A DNA stretch of 64,000 nucleotides from Flaccisagitta enflata (GCA_965153355.1 OZ231126.1:52762001-52826000), one strand, 5' to 3'; positions 1 to 12,318 are shown, numbered from the stretch's first letter. Notes: generated from the sequence alone by a model not told the origin. Made by a program: numbers and translations.

Positions 1-535
1 TGAAACCCTTATTTCTTGACCCGGTACACTGTGACTTAAGCGTTTTTCAACCAATTTGGTTGAAATTTGGTATGTAGTCCCTGAATGAAAGGACTCAACG
101 TATGAATTTGATGTATAAAGATCGTAGCATGCTAACTGGCTTACCACTCAACCAGCCTACCAGCCTAAAAGCGAAAAACGTGCATAACTTTGGCATATTT
201 CAACCAATTTGGTTGAAACTTGATATAGAGTCTCTAAATGGAAGAACTCAGCACATGTATGTGATTTATTTATGTTTGAGCATGCTAACCAGCCAAACCC
301 ACCTACCACCCAACCAGCTTACCGGCGTAAAAGTTAAAAACTTGCATAAGTTGGATATTTTTCAACCAATTTGGTTGAAACTTGGTATGGAGTCTCTAAA
401 TGAAAGACCTCAACATATGCACACTATTTATCCAAACCAGTTTACCACCCAACCACCCTACTAGCCTAAAAGTGAAAAATGTGCATAACTTTGCCATTTT
501 TCATCGGATGTGCATGAAACTTTGTATGGAGGCTC
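1..535. repeat. ~155-bp tandem repeat
   Basis: About three and a half degenerate copies of a ~155-bp unit. The landmark CAACCAATTTGGTTGAAA recurs near 49, 208 and 363, and a decayed version lies near 500. The landmark is itself almost a perfect palindrome (TTCAACCAATTTGGTTGAA). Frames that stay open across it are repetitive and have no recognisable domain. The array runs off the left edge of the window. Confidence 0.75.
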
Positions 536-1408
536 TTAATTATAGTTTTAGCGAACTTACGGGGTTAGCGATCTTTTGGTCATAGCGATCTTATGAAATT
601 GGTGATCTATAACCCCCTTCCGTCGCGGACCCAGATACTGATCAGATTTTTGCCTTTCAGTTCTTTTGTTGCGGGAAGAGATGATTATAAGAAATCATTC
701 ATTAGTCAAAAAAGAAACTGTTGAAACCTATTGAAACCAGGCAAAACTTGGGTGGGCACTGGGCAGCCAGGGCAGGGACAGTGATACAGAAGATTTTTTT
801 TGGTAATTGGTAATGGGTAATGGCAATTGATAGTGACACAAAAACTTGTCGCGAAGATCATAGGGTCTGGAAGGGCGAAATACTACAATGAGACTGAGAG
901 ACTGACCTAGCGATAGACCGGGGATAGCAACAATAATGAATTTATGATCCTGAACAAATTTGATAAACTTACGCTATGATTAGTATAGTATAGTGATCAA
1001 CGAACGAAAAAAAAAGGTTATATTCAGAGAGGGGGGCAGGGGGGGGGGGGCGGGGGAAGAAATGTCTGCTCTCCAAAGTCCAACCACCTCGCGTAAGCCG
1101 AGGTCCCGTTTTGGCCTTGTTTCTGGTAGGTGCGCTCTTGGTCTTGCATCTTGATCAGAGTAAAAAGACTTAACTTTGTGTTTTCTCGATTTTCTGTCTT
1201 TTTTAACTTTGTGTTTTCTCGATTTTCTGTCTTTTTTCCCTGCTTTTTTTCCAACCCTCTTTTTTTTCCCCTTTTGAGTGTCGATGTTAACGATATTACT
1301 TTCGGGTGTGTCTGTTCGTGACAAGGTCCATCGGACTCCATCTTAAAGTATCTAACTTGGATTCTATGTTCTTCAGTCTCCATCTAGAAGTATCTACATG
1401 TGATTTTG
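536..1408. other. Non-coding stretch, no gene recognised
   Basis: Mixed-composition sequence with a G-rich run near 1034-1055 and a 39-bp direct duplication (TTTGTGTTTTCTCGATTTTC twice, about 1173-1232). Overlapping frames here translate to low-complexity Lys/Arg text on the minus strand and Phe-rich text on the plus strand. I see no gene. Confidence 0.5.
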
Positions 1409-1565
1409 AGTCGCGGACTCGCGACTACACCCTGCCGTGTCGGTCGGTCCGTCCATCCGTCGGTCCATAACATTTCTGAATTGCAAGCGGATTTCGAATT
1501 TCTGCCCCTGCTCGACTGTCCGCGACCGTCTTGCCTTGAATGCGGCCATGCTTATTGACGAAGCA
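1409..1565 (+). repeat. Short dispersed AGTCGCG/GTCC element, copy 1
   Basis: A diverged member of the dispersed family described at 7245. It has the 5' palindrome AGTCGCGGACTCGCGACT, the GGTCGGTCCGTCC tetranucleotide core and a decayed 3' part (CCCCTGC...GTCCGCGAC). Confidence 0.6.
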
Positions 1566-2398
1566 CAATCGGTCGTTTTCTTAGCGCTACCGTTCCTGCC
1601 CAACTTGACGTCAGTGCTTTTAAGAGGTCGTGTATACTAGCATAACAAGACTTCATGCAAAGTCATAGCCAAGTTCTCTATCAGAGGGTTATGACTCAAA
1701 ATCATGTATACAGATAAACCACAACAAAAATCCGGCCCTGGGACCTCAAGAAATTACCGCCGCCACCTCCCTTGTATCCCATAGGAAATGTACAGGAAGG
1801 ATTTTTTCTCTGGGGCTTCCTATATTTTATCATGGGAAAGGGGGTGAGTGGCGGCGCCAATTTATAGGGGTTCCAAGGCTAAATTCGTTTCATGGACCAT
1901 CTGCAAAGATGATTTTGAACCATATCCCTCTGATAGAGAACTTTTCTATGACATCGCATAAATTGTTGTTAGGCTAGTGTATACGGCCTTGTTTCTTTTC
2001 TTTACATTTCTTACATTTACATAAAAGAGTGGTTGAGACTCGGTCTCGTCTGGTCACGATATTCTTCCCTTTTCCTCCACTTGCTAGTTGCTTCTCGAAA
2101 CCACTCTTTGACAAACTGCTTTGTTGTTGTTGTTGACAGCTGCTCTTTTTATACCAGCTGTTTTTGGTTTCTGCTTTTTTAGTTTTCAATTTTTCAATGT
2201 ACGTGTGCCAATTGCTTCTTTATCAACCGTTCTCCAGTATATAAGCTCTTTTAGGATGCATCTACGCATATCTTTCAGCGGGTCCGTCTGTCGGGCCATC
2301 GGTCCATCGGCCGGTCCGTCGGTATGTCCGTTACGTCTTTTTAAAATACACAGTTTTTGGCACGTTCTGTCGCGGGGATGTCATATAGCAAACCATAC
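1566..2398. other. Intergenic sequence with a GTCC-rich relic
   Basis: No gene recognised. Near 1655-1700 and 1870-1950 two short segments are imperfect inverted copies of each other (TCTATCAGAGGGTTATG versus CCCTCTGATAGAGAA), which suggests a decayed foldback element. A GTCCGTC/GGTCC-rich patch near 2280-2335 is a probable relic of the short dispersed family. Confidence 0.4.
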
Positions 2399-3813
2399 AC
2401 CGTCTGAGGAATAAGACTTTCTAGCTCAAAGTTTGGAGGGGTCAAAAGGGCGAGTCCGGGGACCCCTATGAAGTTGGGTCTTGAAATGTGCGTAATACTT
2501 TGGGGAACACTAATCCAGGCTTGCTTGACCCAATATCAGGTGCGTGTTCGAATGTCTCGAAAAAAAGTGCCCAAAATGGCCGTTTTTGGCGTTTTTTTGC
2601 CTAAAAACCATCTTAAACTTGGAGTAGAGCCATGAAATTTTACATGCACATGTATTAGACCCTAATTGAGTTGCATGTAAAAAATTATGAGGCTGTGAAA
2701 ATTTTAAGGTACCTAAAATTTGAAAAAACTGCTTTTTCGTGATTTTCTAAAAACAAAAAAAATTCTTGTTACCCCTAAAAGTTGACCGATTTGACAAAAT
2801 TTTTACTGATATATTTCACAGTGAATAACCTCCATGTAAAATTTCATCAAAATCGGAGCACTTGAAGTACCAAAATTGCCTTCGAAAATCCAAAATTCTT
2901 GAAAAATACCCAAAAATCGTCTTTGCCTGAGACATTGCCATGATATGGCAGCACCTATAAACCATGGGCTGAAATTCTTTTGGGGACCTTGGTGATGCCC
3001 AAAAATTTGTGGCCCTGAGAGCCTTTTTTGGGTGTCAAATAACAATTTAATGAAGACCGTAAAACCAAAAATCGCGAAAATGGCCAATATTAGGCCTCTT
3101 TTCAACCTGTAACCTAAAAAAAAGTTGAAAAATGGCCCTGAAATTTCAAATGCACATGTATAAGACCCTACTGAAGCTTTTTTGTAAACAAATAAAAGTT
3201 TTTGAAAATTTTATGGTACCTTAATTTTGAAAAAACGGCTATTACGCGATTTTCTAAACAAAAAAAAATTTCGTTACCCCCCTAAAAGTTGACCGATTTG
3301 AACAAAATTTTTACTGGACGTATTTCACATTATGGACTACCACCGTGTAAAATTTCATCAAAATCGGAGCACTTGAAGTACCAAAAATTGCCTTCTGAAA
3401 ATCCAAAATTCTTGGAAAAAAATACCCAAAAAACTTTGGCCTGAGACATTGCCATGATATGGCAGGCACCTATAAACCATGGGCTGAAATTCCTTTAGGG
3501 GACTTCGTGATGCCTAAAAAAAATTTCAGGTCTGAGAGCCTTTTTTGGGTGTCAAATAACAATTTAATGAAGACCGTAAACCAAAAATCGCGAAATGGAT
3601 TTTAGGCCTCTTTTCAACCTGTAACCTAAAAAAAGTTGAAAAATGGCCCTGAAATTTCATAAGCACATGTATAAGACCCTACTGAAGCTTTCATGTAAAT
3701 AAATAAAAGTTTTTGAAAATTTTATGGTACCTTAATTTTGAAAAAACGGCTATTTCGCGATTTTTTAAACGAAAAAAAATTTCGTTATCCCCCTAAAAGT
3801 TGACCATGTAAAA

Positions 3814-3905
<92 letters not shown>

Positions 3906-3921
3906 AGGGGGGGAGGAGGAG

Positions 3922-4011
<90 letters not shown>

Positions 4012-6748
4012 GTGAGTAATTGCACAACACAATCATTATTTGACACCCCAAAAAGGCTTTCAGGGTCACCAAATTTTTTCGGAGCATCACCAAAAGTTCC
4101 CTAAAGGAATTTCAGCCCATGGTTCATAGGTGCCTGCCACATTTTGGCAATATCTCAGGCTCAAAGACAATTTTTTGGGTATTTTTGGGCGAATATTGGA
4201 TTTTCGAAGGCAATTTTGGGTACTTAAAATGATCCGATTTTGATGAAATTTTACATGGAGGTAATTCATGATATGAAGTATACCCAGTAAAAATTTTGTC
4301 AAAATCGGTCAACTTTTAGGGGGGTAACGGCTTTTTTTTCTTTTTAAAAATCGCGAAATAGCCGTTTTTTCAAAATTAAGGTACCATAAAATTTTCAAAA
4401 ACTTTAATTTGTTTACAAAAAACCTTCAGTAGGATCTTACACATGTGCATTTGAAATTTCAGGGCCATTTTTCAACTTTTTTTAAGTTACAGGTTGAAAA
4501 GAGGCCTAAAATTGACCATTTTCAGATTTTTGGTTTTACTTGTCTTCAATAAATTATTATTTGACACCCAAAAAGGCTCTCAGGGTCACCAAATTTTTTT
4601 TGGGCATCACCAAGAGTCCCCTAAAGGAATTTCAGCCCATGGTTCATAGGTGCCTGCCATATCATGGCAATGTCTCAGGCCCAAAGACGATTTTTGGGGT
4701 TTTTTTTCCAGAATTTTTGATTTTCGGAGGCAATATTGGGTACTTAAAGTGCTCCGATTTTGATGAAATTTTACATGGAGGTAGTCCATAATGTGAAATA
4801 CCTCCAGTAAAAATTTTGTCTGAATCGGTCAACTTTTAGGGGGGTAACAGCTTTTTTTTTCTTTTTAAAAATCGCGAAATAGCCGATTTTTCAAAATTAA
4901 GGCACCATAAAATTTTCAAAAACTTTTATTTGTTTACAAAAAAGCTTCAGTAGGGTCTTATACATGTGCATTTGAAATTTCAGGGCCATTTTTCAAGTTT
5001 TTTTTAGGTTACAGGTTGAAAAGAGGCCTAAAATTGGCCATTTTTGCGATTTTTGGTTTTACGGTCTTCAATAGATCGTTAATTTACACCCAAAAAAGGC
5101 TCTCAGGGTCACCAAATTTTTTTTGGGCATCACCAAGAGTCCCCTAAAGGAATTTCAGCCCATGGTTCAGAGGTGCCTGCCATATCATGGCAATGTCTCA
5201 GGCCCAAAGACGATTTTTGGTTTTTTTTTCCTAGAATTTTGGATTTTCGAAGGCAATATTGGGTACTTCAAGTGCTCCGATTTTGATGAAATTTTACATG
5301 GAGGTAGTCCATAATGTGAAATACCTCCAGTAAAAATTTTGTCAAAATCGGTCAACTTTTAGGGGGGTAACAAAATTTTTTTTTGTTTAAAAAATCGCGA
5401 AATAGCCGTTTTTTCAAAATTAAGGTACCATAAAATTTTCAAAAACTTTAATTTGTTTACAAAAAAGCTTCAGTAGGGTCTTATACATGTGCATTTGAAA
5501 TTTCAGGGCCATTTTTCAACTTTTTTTTAGGTTACAGGTTGAAAAGAGGCCTAAAATTGGCCATTTTTCGCGATTTTTGGTTTTACGGTCTTCATTAAAT
5601 TGTTATTTGACACCCAAAAAGGCTCTCAGGGCCACCAAATTTTTTGGGCATCACCAAGAGTCCCCTAAAGGAATTTCAGCCCATGGTCTAGGTGGTACCT
5701 GCCATATCATGGCAATGTCTCAGGCCCAAAGACTATATTTGGTTTTTTTTCCCAGAATTTTGGATTTTCGAAGGCAATATTGGGTACTTCAAGTGCTCCG
5801 ATTTTGATGAAATTTTACATGGAGGTAGTCCATAATGTGAAATAATTCATGTAAAAATTTTGTCAAAATCGGTCAACTTTAGGGTTAAATTTTTTTTTTT
5901 GTTTAAAAATCAAATAGCCGTTTTTGAAAATTAAGGTACCATAAAATTTTCAAAAACTTTAATTTGTTTACAAAAAGCTTCAGTAGGGTCTTATACATGT
6001 GCATTTGAAATTTCATGGGCCATTTTTCAACTTTTTTAGGTTACAGGTTGAAAATAGGCCTAAAATTGGCCATTTTCGCGATATTTGGTTTTACGGTCTT
6101 CATTAAATTGTTATTTGACACCCAAAAAAGGCTCTCAGGGCCACCAAATTTTTTTTGGGCATCACCAAGAGTCCCCTAAAGGAATTTCAGCCCATGGTTC
6201 ATAGGTGCCTGCCATATCATAATGTCTCAGGCCCAAAGACGATTTTTGGGTATTTTTTCAAGAATTTTGGATTTTCATGCAATTTTGTACTTCATGCTCC
6301 GATTTTTATGAAATTTATATGGAGTAGTCCATAATCAGAAATACCTCCAGTAAAAATTTTGTCTAAATCGGTCAACTTTTAGGGGGGTAACAAATTTTTT
6401 TTTTATTTAGAAAATCGCGAAAAAGCAGTTTTTTCAAATTTTAGGTACCTTAAAATTTTCACAGCCTCATAATTTTTTACATACAGCTCAATTAGGGTCT
6501 AATACATGTGCATGTAAAATTTCATGGCTCTACTCCAAGTTTAAGATGGTTTTTAGGCAAAAAAACGCCAAAAACGGCCATTTTGGGCACTTTTTTTTGA
6601 GACATTCGAACACGCACCTGATATTGGGTCAAGCAAGCCTGGATTAGTGTTCCCCAAGGTATTACGCACATTTTAAGACCCAACTTCATAGGGGTCCCCG
6701 GATTCGCCCTTTTTATGAAGCTCTACAGAGACTTATTCCTCAGACGGT
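2399..6748. mobile_element. 4.35-kb foldback element with ~515-bp tandem units
   Basis: The outer ends are inverted copies: ACCGTCTGAGGAATAAG at 2399 and its reverse complement ending at 6748. About 350 bp inside each end also match in inverted orientation (the start of the left arm and 6390-6748). The inner arms are tandem units of roughly 510-525 bp. About two lie in one orientation left of a GA microsatellite and about four and a half in the other orientation to its right. The landmark GTCAACTTTTAGGGGGGTAAC recurs near 4308, 4829, 5351 and 6373 and, inverted, near 2772, 3280 and 3790. No transposase frame is present, so I read this as a non-autonomous foldback element or a large inverted satellite. 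No target duplication could be fixed. Confidence 0.8.
3815..4009. repeat. (GA)n microsatellite at the foldback centre
   Basis: About 195 bp of GA dinucleotides with one GGGGAGG interruption near 3901-3931. It sits where the orientation of the ~515-bp units flips, so it marks the loop of the foldback structure. The Ser-Leu frames read from the other strand are artefacts. Confidence 0.95.
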
Positions 6749-7244
6749 ACACTCTTTAGCATTTTTTTTTGACATCCATACGTACGGCGTAAAACTCCTA
6801 AAACGCCGAGACACTGCTCCTCTAGTCGTCACGGTGCACACAAAGGTGAAATTTCAACACATTTTTTTTCTCAAAATTATTGATATTCTTATTTTGTACT
6901 TTTTCACTGTTTCGAAATGATTATTATTCGAAAGACATGATATTTTTGCATAGAAAATCCTTCTAATGTCCAAAGCAAGTATAATCCAATGAGCATCTCT
7001 TTGCTTTGATGTTGAATTGTTCCGTTCCCTTTACTTGCCTTATGAAGTTATGTTGTAAAATGCCACAGTTCGTGTGGTTGGTAGGGATGTGGAAGCGATT
7101 GACCGCTTCCATTTTGGAGGATGGGATAGCTACTAGTATTTGAACTACCAAATGGAAGCGGAAGCGGTGGAAGCGGCACTAAAATCGACCGCTTCCACAT
7201 TTCTAGTGGTTGGTGTTATCCACATGCTATCAAGTTTCATTTTT
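6749..7244. other. Non-coding stretch, no gene recognised
   Basis: AT-rich sequence. Near 7085-7205 a GGAAGCGG motif is repeated in both orientations (GGAAGCGATTGACCGCTTCC and TGGAAGCGGAAGCGGTGGAAG), giving a small GC-rich inverted repeat. No coding signal. Confidence 0.4.
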
Positions 7245-7419
7245 AGTCGCGGACTAGCGACTCTATAAGAGGCTTTGTCCGTCCGTCCGTCGGTCGGTCG
7301 GTCGGTCGGTCGGTTGGTCGGTCGGTCCGTGGTGATCGAGTTGGGAAGTGTGAAAACACGCATTTCCGCCCCTGCCCACCCGTCCGCGACTGGTATTGGC
7401 CGTGTATCCGGCCTTGTTT
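7245..7419 (+). mobile_element. Short dispersed AGTCGCG/GTCC element, reference copy
   Basis: About 175 bp. Order of parts: a 5' palindrome AGTCGCGGACTAGCGACT; CTATAAGAGGCTTTGTCC; a tetranucleotide core that changes from GTCC to GGTC; ACACGCATTTCCGCCCCTG; GTCCGCGACT, which is the reverse complement of the first ten bases; and the 3' end GTGTATCCGGCCTTGTTT. The matching AGTCGCGGAC/GTCCGCGACT pair suggests subterminal inverted repeats. The element has no coding capacity. It behaves like a SINE- or MITE-sized family, but it lacks a clear pol III A/B box pair or poly-A tail, so its class is undecided. Confidence 0.75.
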
Positions 7420-7583
7420 ATCGCCAGTTGAGGCAATTTTCCCGGGGTGTCTTAACTCTTCGACCGATCGCAACAACTGTTCTTCTATTTCCTGGAAACG
7501 AAGCATCTGTTCAATTAAATAATTTACATATTCAACTTTTCTTCTATCTGCTATCGCTTAACGTGGCTTGCATTTATGCTTTT

Positions 7584-7880
7584 AGTCGCGGACACGCAAC
7601 TCTTCACCTTGCCGCATCGGTCGGTAGGTGAGTCACATTTTTAGTTGCGGACATGCAACTTTATAAGAGGCTTTGTCCATCCGTTGGTCCGTCCGTCCGT
7701 CCGTCCGTCCGTCCGTCCGTCCGTCCGTCCGTCGGCACGAGTCAAAAAGTGGGAAAACTCGATATCCGTCCGCAACTGGTGGCCGTGTATCCGGCCTTAT
7801 TGAATTGCGAGCGGTTCTCGCATTACTGCTACTGCCACACCGTCCGCGACTGGATTGCCGTGTATCCGGCCTTGTTTTTC
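7584..7880 (+). mobile_element. Two adjoining short dispersed elements
   Basis: A truncated copy (7584-7630) is followed directly by a nearly complete copy (7643-7880). The second has an expanded perfect GTCC run of about 13 units near 7687-7735 and the GGCCTTGTTTTTC end. The internal CGTCCGCAACTGG block occurs more than once, indicating an internal partial duplication. Confidence 0.7.
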
Positions 7881-7976
7881 ATGTCTTTTAATTTGTGTTT
7901 GCAATTTTCTTTGTACAGATCGTATAGTCGTTTCCGTGAAATCGCCGTCGTCTTCACTCTTAACGTCTTTGTCGTC

Positions 7977-7978
<2 letters not shown>

Positions 7979-8068
<90 letters not shown>

Positions 8069-8069
8069 A
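7979..8069. repeat. (GTT)n microsatellite
   Basis: About 30 uninterrupted GTT/TTG trinucleotides. Poly-Leu, poly-Cys and poly-Asn frames over this tract are artefacts. Confidence 0.95.
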
Positions 8070-8147
8070 ATGAAAAGTGCAACAAAAAGTAACTTACAAA
8101 AAATCTTGATAAAACCAGTATTTTACAAATAGACTGAACTTTTAATT

Positions 8148-8164
8148 TTTGTTATTGTTGTCGA

Positions 8165-8236
<72 letters not shown>

Positions 8237-8396
8237 CGATGTTGTTTTTGTTGTCGATATTGTTGTTGTTGTCGATGTTGTTAATGTTGTTGTTGTTGTT
8301 GTTGTTGTTGTTAATGTTATTGTTGTTGTTGTTGTCGTTGTCGTTGTTGTTAATGTTATTGTTGTCGATGTTGTTGTGGTTGTTGTTGTTGTTGTC
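8148..8396. repeat. Interrupted (GTT)n tract
   Basis: About 250 bp of GTT units broken by GTCGAT and TTAATG variants. It lies just beyond the pure tract and was probably once continuous with it. Confidence 0.9.
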
Positions 8397-8858
8397 TGAT
8401 CTAATAATAGTTGCATGCATGTCGTTGGCTTTGCCGTTATTCTTGTCGTCGTCGTCGAGTTTTGTTCTCTTTACGATTTATAATGTTTACAACTTTCAAG
8501 CTTTTAATAGTATTTGCCCACTCTCATTTACTTAGCCTTGCTCGAGGGCAGATTCCAAACATTCCAATCGTTCTTCTTATTTAAGTGAAGAAACTTAAAA
8601 GGAACAAGGCCACTTAAATTCATAAGATGCGCCTAATGTAAACTTTACGGACGGCGCCCACGCAAGGGGCCGAAGAGTGTGGAAGAAAAAATATGGCTTG
8701 TTACACGGCTGCCACAGACTTTGTATAAATGAGCTTTTTCAACAGTGTAACCCAAACCGCTCGAAAAGAAAGTTAACGATGGACGGACGGACTGACATGT
8801 TGACCAAGAAATCAATATGCAGAGACAGAGTGGCGTGCATGCGAGAAGAGAAGGAAAT

Positions 8859-9268
8859 AGTCGAAAAAGTGTCAGATGGTCGGCGGTACCTGTTGCCCCT
8901 AAGTTAGTGTACAATAAATGTAGAGGTGAGTGGGGCAGCGGCCCCAAAGGAGCCAATGACCTATGCTGAGCTAGATTTTCAGCATTGGGTTTATAGGCAA
9001 GAACATGATACTCGAGGCTGGGATTTGAGCCACGAGGTCAAGATTTGAGCCATGAGGCTGAGATCAGAGCCTCCAGGCTGGGATTGAAGCTTTGAGGCTG
9101 GGGTTGGAGCTTTGGGGCTGGGACTGGAGCCTCAAGGCTTTGATTGGAGCCTGAATGCTTGGATTGGAGCCTTGAGACTCGGATTGGAGCCCTACATCTA
9201 GGATTGGAGCCTTGAGACTGAGACTGGAGCCTCGTGACTAGAATTTGGGCTTTGAAGCCAGGGCACAC
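8859..9268 (+). mobile_element. Composite minisatellite element, type A, truncated
   Basis: The left end is a decayed version of the type-A terminus (AGTCGAAAAAGTGTCAGATGG, then TCGGCGGTACC). It is followed by GGGGCAGCGGCCCCAAAGGAGCC and ATGACCTATGCT, then about eleven copies of a ~20-bp GAGGCTGGGATTGGAGCC-type minisatellite. The right inverted end is missing. See 26150 for the full structure. Confidence 0.65.
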
Positions 9269-10632
9269 TCGACTGATTCGCGAAGTGAAATCCTGAGCAT
9301 AAGTCCATCCTTAAATGGATATCCCTTGATTTAGAGCTTACATATAAGAATTAGTCATAGCGACAAGCAACTTAAAAGCTAAAATCAATAGATTTCAACT
9401 CAAGGATTTTCATTCGAAAGAAATACTACTTCGCGATTTACAATTAAACAAAGTAAGTGTGAGGGGGGAGGGCAGATAAGGCGGAGAAGGAGAAGAACTT
9501 TCCCCATATGCCGCTGTCCAAAAGGGAAAATAAGGTCGAGTAATGGCCAATTTATGCGCATCACTGATTAAGAATATGTAAATGAACGTCTTGAATGAAT
9601 GAATGAATGAATGAATGAATGAATGAATGAACGACTGAATTAAAATAAATGCGAGAAGGGGTGAAAGTTGATAGGCGCACGGTTTTAACGTTTGCGAAAT
9701 GGACGGACCAAACAACCAAACAACCAATGGACAGACTGTTTTAGTGCGAGGACGCACATGAAAACAGCCAATAATGGTTTGTGTACATCCATATATCCGT
9801 TTCGTCTTGGCTTCCAATTGCACGCGATCCAGAGTCAATGTGGCGGAAAGGTCTTTTGGAGTCTCCGATCCCATCAGCTTTATTGTCACTTCGTTGCCAA
9901 GTAGAAAACGCGTTTTGAAGTGCTTTGGCCATGATCTTCTTCTATCTGCGACCTCGCGCTTCGAACAAAGAGCTTTTACATATCCGTCTGTCCACTATCT
10001 TTGCTTCGTTAGCTCGCCTTATCTTGTAATATTCTTGTTTACTTCACGGGTAAATTTTAACGTCTTTGGTACAAAAAATTCACTCCACTTAAAACCTGTG
10101 TCATACACTATACGACCATTTGTCGGTCCATCGAGTCATTTCTCTCATTGATGAGTTGTTGTTGGGAAAGGCTGTGAAAAACACAATATTAGCGTTTAGG
10201 CCAGGGTCGCTGTGCTGTAAGTAAAACCGCCTTTAAACGCAATAAAAGTACACATAGTGCCAGACAAATGGACCGACTGACTTACAAAGCGACTGTCTCG
10301 ATTTGCAGTAATTTTCACAGAGCGAGTGTTCATTTGCACTTTGTAAGCAAATGTCTTGAGCAAGAGTTTGCCAACTTGTGCATATGTTTGAAGATAAAAC
10401 GTCGAAATCCAATTTAAAGGCAAAGGTTAAGTGGTCGGGAATTATCAACCAACTGGCTTTCAAATCAAAAGAGGCACGTTTGAGAATCACATTCGACATT
10501 TCTGGGTTTCAACCCACTGTATGACAGTGTGCCCACGAAGCCAACATTTAGGGTATCAAAACGGGTCAAAATAGAAAATATACATGAGTGAAAACAGAAA
10601 AACAAGTGAATAAAAGTTTTTAAGATAAGACA
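9269..10632. other. Non-coding stretch with an (AATG)n tract
   Basis: No gene recognised. An (AATG)n microsatellite occupies about 9594-9633. The longer open frames (for example 9410-9889 minus and 9774-10151 plus) overlap on opposite strands and show no domain, repeat-free homology or splice support that I can recognise. Confidence 0.4.
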
Positions 10633-11147
10633 TTCGGGTGTGTCAATATATAAAAGGTCTTTTGATCAGCTCATCATCATCAGGGAGTATGAAGACACTA
10701 ATTACAAGACACTTACCATCTTTATTTTTTTCAATTTCAATCATCTTCCGTTTTTTTAGCGCGTGTAAAGATTGTCAAAAATATATATACTTTTAGCGAC
10801 TCTACCCAGTTTTGTTGAAAATGAGACTGATATATAATTCAAAAAATTAAGTTTTTTTTGTTACTATTTCTTTTTATGAAAAGTAAAATATTTTGACCGA
10901 TTCTTTTTAGATTAAAGAATAAGATAAGTAATGGGGTCTGATTTTTATTCGTATGATCAAGAATCCCAGTGCAAAACCAGCTGCACTACAATATACAAAT
11001 TAGGGGCTAAATGGAGATTTAAAAAAAACGGAAGATGAATGAAATTAAGAAAAAGAGAAATGGTAAGTATCTTAGAATTAGTGTCCCAACACTCCTTGAT
11101 GATGACGATCTGATCAAAAATGTTTTTTAAATTTTGACACACCCGAA
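10633..11147. mobile_element. 515-bp foldback MITE with 7-bp TSD
   Basis: Terminal inverted repeat TTCGGGTGTGTCAA at 10633 is matched by its reverse complement ending at 11147. The arms stay similar for about 120 bp (the CATCTTTATTTTTTTC and CATCTTCCGTTTTTTTA blocks reappear inverted). Both ends are flanked by TAAGACA (10626-10632 and 11148-11154), a perfect 7-bp direct duplication. No coding capacity. The superfamily is not obvious from the termini. Confidence 0.8.
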
Positions 11148-11221
11148 TAAGACATGCATGATATTTGAAAGCAAAATTTGCATCTGTTTAGCAAGAGACT
11201 CAGATTTAGCTTAAATTACTG

Positions 11222-11470
11222 AGGAAGATTTACTGAAAATTTCTACAAATTTTTTTTTTGTCACTGACAAGGGGTTGGTCGAAATTATAAGTTTGCATAG
11301 AAAATGAAAAAATGAAAAAACAAAGAACATAGTTCTCTTCCCAAATAGTTTTTAGAGAGAACTATGTCTTTGAAAATGCAAAATTCTTTTGGGTGTGGCT
11401 TCCTTATAATTTCGACCTGAGAAAATAGAAAACAATGTCAACAGAATTTCACTAAAAATCTTCATTGTTT
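11222..11470. mobile_element. ~250-bp hairpin (foldback) element
   Basis: Nested inverted repeats: GAAGATTT-ACTGAAA near 11224 against TTTCACTAAAAATCTTC near 11447; GGTCGAAATTATAAG (11278) against CTTATAATTTCGACC; and AACATAGTTCTCT against AGAGAACTATGT at the centre. The whole segment could fold into one hairpin. Target duplication not resolved. Confidence 0.6.
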
Positions 11471-12318
11471 TGCCATTTTCCGTGAGAATTGTTTATCAAA
11501 AGCCTATTTAAAGCGTAAAACTTGGAACAGACGTACATATCAAGTGTATCCAGTGACAAGTTGAGCAATGATAACATTTGTGGATAGATAATAAGTCCAT
11601 TATTAATGCAAAAGTGGGGTGAAGCGCTTCATTTTTCCCTGGCAGATTTCGCGTCGTATGTCAATTTGTGAGATGTCTTTTTTTTTTTTTTTTGTGGCTG
11701 ACCTCAAATTTTGAGAGAATTTCAGCTTACATTCTTTGTCCTTACTTGGAAAACTATCCTATGTAATTAATTAATCACATAATTGTATTATTAGCATCAG
11801 TCCATAATGAGATCTCTCAATATCAACTGGTTTAACAAGTTTGACTTAAATCTTTTTTGCTTTGATCTATAAAAAAAAGTCAAAAAACATTTTTTGGCCC
11901 AATGACGCAACGTCACTTTCTATATGATGATCAGGCTAGAAATCTGGGTCTTCAATCCTTACGCCCTTATCCACCCATACACTTATTTTTGGTTAGCTTA
12001 GCTCTTGGTTTCGTGCGAGGTTCATATTCAAGATTGATAACAAAATTACAGCAAAGACTCAAAGGTCGACTCGACTCGACCTTTGGCTTCCGCGTTCATT
12101 GGTCCTTTGGATTGCAGCGCTGGTATGGCATTCGATATTTTTTGCGTGTTTTCACGCTGTAACGCGATTTCTGCATGTGAAAGAGTAATTATCACAATTA
12201 GTAAGAACTTGATCACTCATTCAAAATCAAGACACAAACCCTTCTTTTTTTGAAATCTCGGTCACTCATTTTAGATATGAATCTACAGCTCTGGCTCTAG
12301 ATCGATCTTTTTCTTTTT
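11471..12318. other. Non-coding stretch, no gene recognised
   Basis: AT-rich sequence without a recognised gene or repeat. The 86-codon frame at 11902-12162 has no recognisable domain, no flanking splice signals of note, and overlaps nothing conserved that I can identify. Confidence 0.4.

Noticed and set aside
3765-4093. Ser-Leu repeat ORFs on the minus strand
   Set aside because: Translation of a GA microsatellite; no unique sequence.
7653-8535. Poly-Leu, poly-Cys, poly-Asn and Thr-rich ORFs on both strands
   Set aside because: Translation of GTT trinucleotide repeats.
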